A stretch of 64,000 bases of DNA, taken from positions 372,001 to 436,000 of the forward strand of contig CBDFFQ010000002.1 of NCBI GenBank assembly GCA_965246835.1. Reading direction: 5' to 3'. This DNA is from JANPPS01 sp965246835. Its GTDB lineage: Bacteria > Pseudomonadota > Alphaproteobacteria > Acetobacterales > Acetobacteraceae. The notes beneath the pieces were generated by a model. That model was not told the DNA's origin. It searched no databases and saw only the letters and a list, made by a program, of their open reading frames with translations. This document shows, piece after piece, positions 59,245-64,000 of this stretch (position 1 is its first letter; every line of letters starts with the position of its first letter). The translations under genes and the position numbers were made by a program.

Positions 59245-59961
59245 ATGCCCACCATGGCCGCCCTGTCCCGCATGGCCCGGCGCGACGTGCTGGCGGCCAC
59301 TCCCATCTTCGCCCCCCTCGGCCGGGACGAGCTGGAGTCGCTCGCCGACCTCGCCAGTGAGCGCCGGGTCCTGAAAGATGAGGCGGTGGTGCGCCGGGGC
59401 GACACGGACGCGAGTCTGCTGGTGTTGGTGCATGGCCGCCTGCGCGCCGGCGCCGTGTCGGCCGAGGGGCGGGAGGTGACGCTCGGCCTGATCGAGCCCG
59501 GCGCCGTGCTGGGGGAAATCGCGCTGCTGGACGGCCAGCCCCGGAGCCTCGATGTGACCGCCATGACCGACAGCCTGCTGCTGGTGGTGGAGCGGCGCGG
59601 CTTCCTGCCTTTCCTGCGGGCGCGGCCCGATTTGATGCTGCGGCTGATGACGTTGCTGTGCGACCGGCTCCGGCGCAGCAGCTCGGCGTTCGAGGGCGTG
59701 GCGCTGTTTCCGCTGGCCGCCCGGCTCGCGCGGCTGTTGCTGGAGTTGTCGCGGTCGCATGGCGTGCCGGTGGCGGGCGGGGTGCGGCTCGGCCTCAAGC
59801 TGTCGCAGCGGGACATGAGCGCGCAGGTGGCGGCGACGCGGGAGCGGGTCAACAAGCAGCTGCGGCAATGGCACGATGCCGGGTTGCTGGGCGAGCAGGA
59901 CGGTTTCCTGGTGATCCGCCGGCCGCATGAACTCAAGGCGCTGACCGATCTGCAAGGCTGA
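59245..59961 (+). CDS. CRP/FNR-family transcriptional regulator
   Basis: 238 residues. The cyclic-nucleotide-type pocket motif GEIALLDGQPRSLDVTA (about residues 91-107) keeps the glutamate, arginine and serine that contact the phosphate in CRP. A winged helix-turn-helix follows near the C-terminus: LKLSQRDMSAQVAATRERVN. There are no FNR-type N-terminal cysteines. Three bases after the radical SAM gene. It is a natural receiver for a nucleotide made by the cyclase domain at the start of the operon. Confidence 0.9.
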   Translation: MPTMAALSRMARRDVLAATPIFAPLGRDELESLADLASERRVLKDEAVVRRGDTDASLLVLVHGRLRAGAVSAEGREVTLGLIEPGAVLGEIALLDGQPRSLDVTAMTDSLLLVVERRGFLPFLRARPDLMLRLMTLLCDRLRRSSSAFEGVALFPLAARLARLLLELSRSHGVPVAGGVRLGLKLSQRDMSAQVAATRERVNKQLRQWHDAGLLGEQDGFLVIRRPHELKALTDLQG

Positions 59962-60454
59962 CGGCGATGAGGGTGGCCGCGGTCTGGGCCACGACCGTAC
60001 CGCCCAACAGGCTGTCGCCGGCGTCGAGCCGGTCCGCGCCGGCCTGCACGGCGCCGGTCAGGCAATGCAGCACCTCCGCTTCGGCCCGATCGCCCGGCGC
60101 CAGGCGCTGCACGATGACCCGCACCGTTCCGGGCTTGCGCATGATCGCGTTGAACGCCCGCGCCGGTTGCGTGAACCGGCATCGTGTGGGTGCGCCGCCA
60201 TCGAAGGGCACGGGCACCAGCAGCGTGCAGTCCCGGAACGGCGCCGCACCGATCGCCAGCGCCACGGCGCCCTCCAACGGCGTGAAGACCCGGCTGTAAC
60301 CACCCCAATCGGAAAACGGCGCATCGCGGTCGAGGTCGGCGATGCTGACCTGCCATAGCAGTCCGCTGGCGTCGTGCCGGGTCACGATGTCCCGCGTGAT
60401 GCCGTGGCCGTTGCGCCACGGAACCGGCACCAGCGCGGCCGCGCGGATGATCAT
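59933..60454 (-). CDS. HutD/Ves-family cupin-like protein
   Basis: 173 residues with the family start VPVPWRNGHGITRDIVTRHD and WQVSIADLDRDAPFSDWGGY. HutD proteins are small double cupins linked to histidine use in some bacteria, with no firm activity. It is the last gene of a three-gene minus-strand unit (overlap ATGA with the methyltransferase), and its end overlaps the CRP-type gene by 29 bases. Confidence 0.82.
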   Translation of the reverse strand: MIIRAAALVPVPWRNGHGITRDIVTRHDASGLLWQVSIADLDRDAPFSDWGGYSRVFTPLEGAVALAIGAAPFRDCTLLVPVPFDGGAPTRCRFTQPARAFNAIMRKPGTVRVIVQRLAPGDRAEAEVLHCLTGAVQAGADRLDAGDSLLGGTVVAQTAATLIAVSLADRSAP

Positions 60455-61146
60455 AGCGCCGCCCCGTGGCGCAGGATGGCTTCGGCGGCCGGGGTGAAGC
60501 TGCCATCGGCTTCATGCAGCACGAGCCCGGGCATCACGCGATCGGCGCCGCGCCCGCCCTTGATACCTTGCAAGATCAGCAGCTTCGCCTGGATGGCCGG
60601 TTTGGGCCAGAACGGTTGGAGCGTCAGCGCACCCAGCCGCGCCGCCCGCATCGCCGTCGCCGCCCGCCCGAATTGCGCCGCCGGCACCAGCAGCGTGAGC
60701 GTGCCGCGATGGCGCAGGGGGGCCGTGAGGGCCTGCACCCAGGCTTCCAGCAATCCCGGGGCGGTGCGCCTTGCCAGGGCGCGCTGCGGATCGGGGGAGG
60801 GAGTGGAGGCCGGGTCGTGCCAGGGCGGGTTGGCGAAGGCGTGGTCTGCGGCATCCAGGCGGATGGCGCACAGGTCGCCGGTCACGACCTCGATCGCCAT
60901 TTCATTGGCGGCGGCATTGGCGCGGGCCATGTTTGCCAGCGCCGGGTCGATCTCCACAGCCAGGCCCTCCACGCCCGGCACCCGCGCCAGCAGGCACAGC
61001 AGCCCGGCCCCGGCGCCGGTGCCACCCTCCAGCACGCGCTCACCGGCGCGCGCGGGGATGCTGGCCGCCAGCAGCACCGGCTCGATCCCGGTGCGGTAGC
61101 CCGTGTCGGGCTGCCGGTAGTGGACGCGCCCGCCGAGCAGCGTCAC
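60451..61146 (-). CDS. SAM-dependent methyltransferase, tRNA1(Val) A37 N6-type
   Basis: 231 residues from a GTG start. VLEGGTGAGAGLLCLLARVP is the SAM-binding loop and FANPPWHDP the NPP[YFW] motif of N6-adenine methyltransferases. HYRQPDTGYRTGIEPVLLAA near the N-terminus fits the TrmN6/YfiC group, which modifies A37 of tRNA1(Val). Overlaps DUF2007 (GTGA) and HutD-like (ATGA) genes. Confidence 0.85.
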   Translation of the reverse strand: MTLLGGRVHYRQPDTGYRTGIEPVLLAASIPARAGERVLEGGTGAGAGLLCLLARVPGVEGLAVEIDPALANMARANAAANEMAIEVVTGDLCAIRLDAADHAFANPPWHDPASTPSPDPQRALARRTAPGLLEAWVQALTAPLRHRGTLTLLVPAAQFGRAATAMRAARLGALTLQPFWPKPAIQAKLLILQGIKGGRGADRVMPGLVLHEADGSFTPAAEAILRHGAAL

Positions 61147-61352
61147 GCCTCCCCGGCCTCCACCAGCACGCGGCGGGCCTGGGCCTCGTCGTCCGCGATC
61201 ACCATGAGCCGGCGCGGGAAGGCGCCGATGCTGCCCTCGACGGCGCTGACATGCCCGTCCATCAGCACCGACTCGATCCCCGCATCGCGCAGCAACGCCA
61301 CCAGGAAACTGAGGCGGACCGGGTCGTTCGACTGCACGATCGTGCGCATCAT
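61143..61352 (-). CDS. DUF2007 protein
   Basis: 69 residues. VQSNDPVRLSFLVALLRDAG and VIADDEAQARRVLVEAGEA match the small DUF2007 fold, a single PII-like module often next to this methyltransferase. It is the first gene of the minus-strand unit, divergent from the polyprenyl synthase gene. Confidence 0.85.
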   Translation of the reverse strand: MMRTIVQSNDPVRLSFLVALLRDAGIESVLMDGHVSAVEGSIGAFPRRLMVIADDEAQARRVLVEAGEA

Positions 61353-61486
61353 GGGCCTTATGGCGGGGGTGAACGGGCGGGCTTGCCTTGACCCATTTTC
61401 CAGGCCGCCGATATGGTGCCTTACGCGCGACCAATATCAAGCCGGGTCATCCCGGCGGCGGCGCTCGATCAAGGCGGGAGTTCAGT

Positions 61487-62530
61487 TTGGGCGTTGTCAC
61501 CACCCCGTCGCACACGGCCCAGCGGCCTGCGGAGGCCGAGGCTGTCACGTCGCCTGACGCGTTGCAGGCGTTGCTGGCGCTGGTCGGGCCGGATCTCAAG
61601 GCGTGCAACCGCGTCATCGTGGCGCGGATGGACAGCCCCGTGGCGCTCATCCCGCAACTGGCCGCCCATATCGTGGCGGCCGGCGGCAAGCGGCTGCGGC
61701 CACTCCTGACCTTGGCGGCCGCGCGCATGTGCGGCTACGAGGGCACGCGGCATATCGACCTCGCCGCCTGCGTCGAATTCATCCACACCGCGACCTTGCT
61801 GCATGATGACGTGGTGGACGAAAGCCTGCTGCGCCGGGGCCTCGATAGCGCGAACGCCGTGTTCGGCAACAAGGCCTCCGTGCTGGTGGGGGATTTCCTG
61901 TTCGCGCGGGCGTTCCAGCTGATGGTGGCGGACGGGTCGTTGAAGGTGCTGGGCATCCTCTCCCACGCCGCGGCCACGATCGCGGAGGGCGAGGTGCTGC
62001 AGCTCGTGACGCAGAACGACCTCTCGACGTCGGAGGCGCGGTATCTCGAGGTGGTGCGGGGCAAGACCGCTGCCTTGTTCGACGCCGCCTGCCGCGTGGG
62101 CGCCGTGGTGTCGGACCGCCCGGCCGCCGAGGAGACGGCGCTGGCCGAGTTCGGCGCCAATCTCGGGATGGCGTTCCAGCTGGTCGATGACGCGCTGGAC
62201 TATGCCGCAGATCAGATGACGCTCGGCAAGACGGTCGGCGACGATTTCCGCGAGGGTAAGATCACGCTGCCGGTGCTGGCGGCCTACCACGCCGGGGACG
62301 CGGCGGAGCAGGCGTTCTGGGTGCGCACGATCGAGGCGAGCGAGCAGGAGCCGGGGGACCTCGACCGCGCGATGGCCCTGATGGCCGCCCGCGGCGCCAT
62401 TGGCGCGACCTTGCGGCACGCCGCGCAGTTCGCCAACGATGCCAAGGCCGCGCTCCGCGTGTTCCCGGACAGCGTTTGGCGGCGCGCGCTGGAGGATGTG
62501 GCGGATTATACCGTGAGCCGGGTGACCTGA
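61487..62530 (+). CDS. ispB: Polyprenyl (octaprenyl-type) diphosphate synthase
   Basis: 347 residues from a TTG start with GGGAG 6 bases before it; the first ATG-type start in frame is 33 codons upstream and unlike the family. The two aspartate-rich motifs are LLHDDVVDES and QLVDDALDY, and GGKRLRPLL binds the diphosphate. It makes the long side chain of ubiquinone by adding isopentenyl units. An ATG or GTG further in would shorten the enzyme too much. Confidence 0.88.
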   Translation: MGVVTTPSHTAQRPAEAEAVTSPDALQALLALVGPDLKACNRVIVARMDSPVALIPQLAAHIVAAGGKRLRPLLTLAAARMCGYEGTRHIDLAACVEFIHTATLLHDDVVDESLLRRGLDSANAVFGNKASVLVGDFLFARAFQLMVADGSLKVLGILSHAAATIAEGEVLQLVTQNDLSTSEARYLEVVRGKTAALFDAACRVGAVVSDRPAAEETALAEFGANLGMAFQLVDDALDYAADQMTLGKTVGDDFREGKITLPVLAAYHAGDAAEQAFWVRTIEASEQEPGDLDRAMALMAARGAIGATLRHAAQFANDAKAALRVFPDSVWRRALEDVADYTVSRVT

Positions 62531-62562
62531 AGGGTCTTTTCGCTGAAGTCCGTTCTTGCCTC

Positions 62563-63777
62563 TCACACCTTGCGCAGAAGCGGGCACACGGACTCCCCCG
62601 CCGGGCGCACGGCGTCCTCTGCCCGCACCTCCCGCACCAACTCCAGGTAGTCCCACGGACCTTTGGACTCCGCGGGCGTCTTGACCCGGGCCAGGAACAT
62701 GCCGCGCACCACCCGCCCATCGGCCCGCAGCGATGCGTTGCGGACGAAGATGTTGTCGACCGGTTGCGCCTGCATCTGTGCCATCACCGCGCCCGCCTCC
62801 GTGGTCCCGGCCGCCTGCACCGCGCGCAGGTAGTGGAGTGCCACGCCATAGGTGCCCGATTGCAGCATGGTCGGCATCTGGCCCACCGCGGCCAAATAAT
62901 TGCGGGACCAGACCCGCGTCTCGGCGTTCATGTCCCAGTAGTCAGCGGTGGCGAACAGCGCGTTCTGCGCCACAGCCAGCCCGGCGCCGTGCACATCCGT
63001 GAGGAACATGCCGAGCGCCGCCATGCGCTGCCCGTCGCGGGCCAGCCCGAACTCCATCGCCTGCTTCAGCGCGTTGGTGCAGTCCTGCCCGGTGTTGCAC
63101 AGCGCGATCACGTCCGCGCCGGACGCCTTGGCTTGCAGCAGCAGGGCGGCAAAGTCGGTGGTGCCCGCCGGGTGCGTGGCGGATCCGACCACACGCCCGC
63201 CACCGGCCTGGATGAACGACGTCGCGTCCGATTGGAGCGACTTGCCGAACGCGTAATCGACGATGATGAAGTAAAAGCTCCGGGCCCCCTGTGCCATGAG
63301 GGCCGTGGTCGTGACCTTGGACGTGGCATAGGTGTCGTAGGTGAACTGCACCGTGCGCGCGTTGCAGCGGGCATTGGTGATATCGCTCGACCCCGGGCCA
63401 GAAAACAACGCCAGGCGGTTCTTCTCCGCAGCCAAGGCGCCCACACCTAGGGCGATGGCCGAGTGCGGGCAGTCGGCCACGGCCTCCACGCCGTCATCGA
63501 ACCAGCGCCGGGCGATGGACACGCCCAGGTCGGGCGTCATCTTGTGATCGCCGACCAGCACCTCGACCTTGTGCCCGGCGACGCTGCCGCCGAGTTCGCG
63601 CACGGCCTGGTTCACGGCATAAACCGAGCCCGGCCCGCCATTGTCCCGTCCCCAGCTCGACATGTCCGTCAGAACGCCGATGCGGATCGGCGTTCCCTGT
63701 GCCCGCACGGTGGCCGGCGCCGCCAGCGGAGCGACGATGGCGAGCTTCACGAAATCCCGGCGGTCCAGTGCGGCCAT
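62563..63777 (-). CDS. ABC transporter substrate-binding protein (branched-chain type)
   Basis: 404 residues. A twin-arginine-like leader (DRRDFVKLAIVAPLAAPATV, cleavage near RA-QG) precedes a type I periplasmic-binding fold: IRIGVLTDMSSWGRDNGGPG and FYFIIVDYAFGKSLQSDATS. Such proteins carry amino acids, amides or aromatic acids. Its permease genes are not in the window. Start behind GGGAGGA. It diverges from a flavoprotein gene. Confidence 0.9.
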   Translation of the reverse strand: MAALDRRDFVKLAIVAPLAAPATVRAQGTPIRIGVLTDMSSWGRDNGGPGSVYAVNQAVRELGGSVAGHKVEVLVGDHKMTPDLGVSIARRWFDDGVEAVADCPHSAIALGVGALAAEKNRLALFSGPGSSDITNARCNARTVQFTYDTYATSKVTTTALMAQGARSFYFIIVDYAFGKSLQSDATSFIQAGGGRVVGSATHPAGTTDFAALLLQAKASGADVIALCNTGQDCTNALKQAMEFGLARDGQRMAALGMFLTDVHGAGLAVAQNALFATADYWDMNAETRVWSRNYLAAVGQMPTMLQSGTYGVALHYLRAVQAAGTTEAGAVMAQMQAQPVDNIFVRNASLRADGRVVRGMFLARVKTPAESKGPWDYLELVREVRAEDAVRPAGESVCPLLRKV

Positions 63778-63871
63778 GGGCAGTCCTCCCGTTCGGCCAG
63801 CCTCGTATTGCGGGCGGGCGCTGCCGAGACCATAAGTTTCAGGTCTTTGTTCAGCAAGCAAAAGAGGCCGC

Positions 63872-64000
63872 ATGGCACTCGTCCCATCGGAACCGACCGA
63901 CCTGACCTGCGACGTATTGGTGGTGGGCTCCGGGGCAGGGGGGCTGTCGGCGGCCGTCACCGCCGCCTCGCTCGGCCTCGATGTAGTCGTGGCCGAAAAG
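63872..64000 (+). CDS. FAD-dependent oxidoreductase (5' part only)
   Basis: The first 43 codons before the right edge. CDVLVVGSGAGGLSAAVTAA is the dinucleotide-binding GxGxxG loop, as in fumarate-reductase-like or 3-ketosteroid dehydrogenase-like flavoproteins. The substrate cannot be told. AGAGG lies 4 bases before the ATG. Divergent from the substrate-binding gene, with which it may share a pathway. Confidence 0.75.
   Translation, partial: MALVPSEPTDLTCDVLVVGSGAGGLSAAVTAASLGLDVVVAEK

Noticed and set aside
1..64000. CRISPR arrays, tRNA and rRNA genes, prophage or IS transposases
   Set aside because: No regularly spaced direct repeats, no cloverleaf-like sequence with a GTTCGA-type arm and no transposase or integrase motifs were seen by eye. 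A tRNAscan or CRISPR search would settle this.

Overview
The window is high-GC, tightly packed bacterial DNA. Stop/start overlaps of the ATGA and GTGA type are common, GTG and TTG starts are frequent, and gaps are short. Family content (DUF2842 and DUF2007 proteins, glcDEF, ugp, liv and dpp transport operons, selA-selB, a split siroheme pathway, several palindromic repeat families) suggests an alphaproteobacterium, most likely Rhodospirillales/Acetobacteraceae-like. That placement is inference; there is no rRNA in the window. I found no tRNA, rRNA, CRISPR array, transposase or phage gene. No gene-free stretch exceeds about 300 bases.

Layout. 1-5.9 kb (minus strand): sulfite reduction and siroheme genes (cysJ, cysI, cobA, a 35-residue membrane peptide, then the start of a precorrin-2 dehydrogenase gene behind a large palindrome), with a lactonase-like metallo-hydrolase and a carboxymuconolactone-decarboxylase-like protein behind them. 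6-9.2 kb: selA-selB for selenocysteine insertion; selB carries an in-frame palindromic repeat. 9.1-12.8 kb: isochorismatase-like hydrolase, a LeuCD-type dehydratase, a cupin and zinc-free ribosomal protein L36. 12.8-17.4 kb: glycolate oxidase glcDEF and a TPR protein. 17.5-22.4 kb: branched-chain amino acid transporter with a fused LivM-LivG protein. 22.4-29.7 kb: toxin-antitoxin pair, flavin monooxygenase, a KaiC-like ATPase with a hybrid histidine kinase, apt, a cyclophilin fused to a glycine-rich repeat tail. 29.8-33.9 kb: ugpBAEC. 34.1-43.4 kb: DUF2889 and deacylase genes, a dppABCDF-type operon, two glycosyltransferases. 43.5-45.3 kb: lipase-like and haem-oxygenase-like proteins. 45.3-51.5 kb: TetR regulator divergent from an apparent quinate/shikimate catabolic operon (polar amino-acid-type transporter without ATPase, aroQ, quiC-like, aroE-like). 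51.4-60 kb: the most unusual region, described below. 60-64 kb: HutD-like protein, methyltransferase, DUF2007 protein, polyprenyl diphosphate synthase, a substrate-binding protein and the start of a flavoprotein gene.

The best candidate for an undescribed system is at 53.8-60.0 kb. A large protein (zinc ribbons, class III nucleotide cyclase, AAA-type ATPase, TPR-like tail) overlaps by 4 bases an 82-residue leader-plus-tail peptide. This is followed by a B12-binding/radical SAM enzyme of the peptide-maturation type and then a CRP/FNR regulator with a cyclic-nucleotide-type pocket. I read this as a ribosomally made, post-translationally modified peptide (RiPP) locus wired to nucleotide signalling. 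A divergent S41-type protease and two tiny membrane proteins sit beside it and could be processing or export partners.
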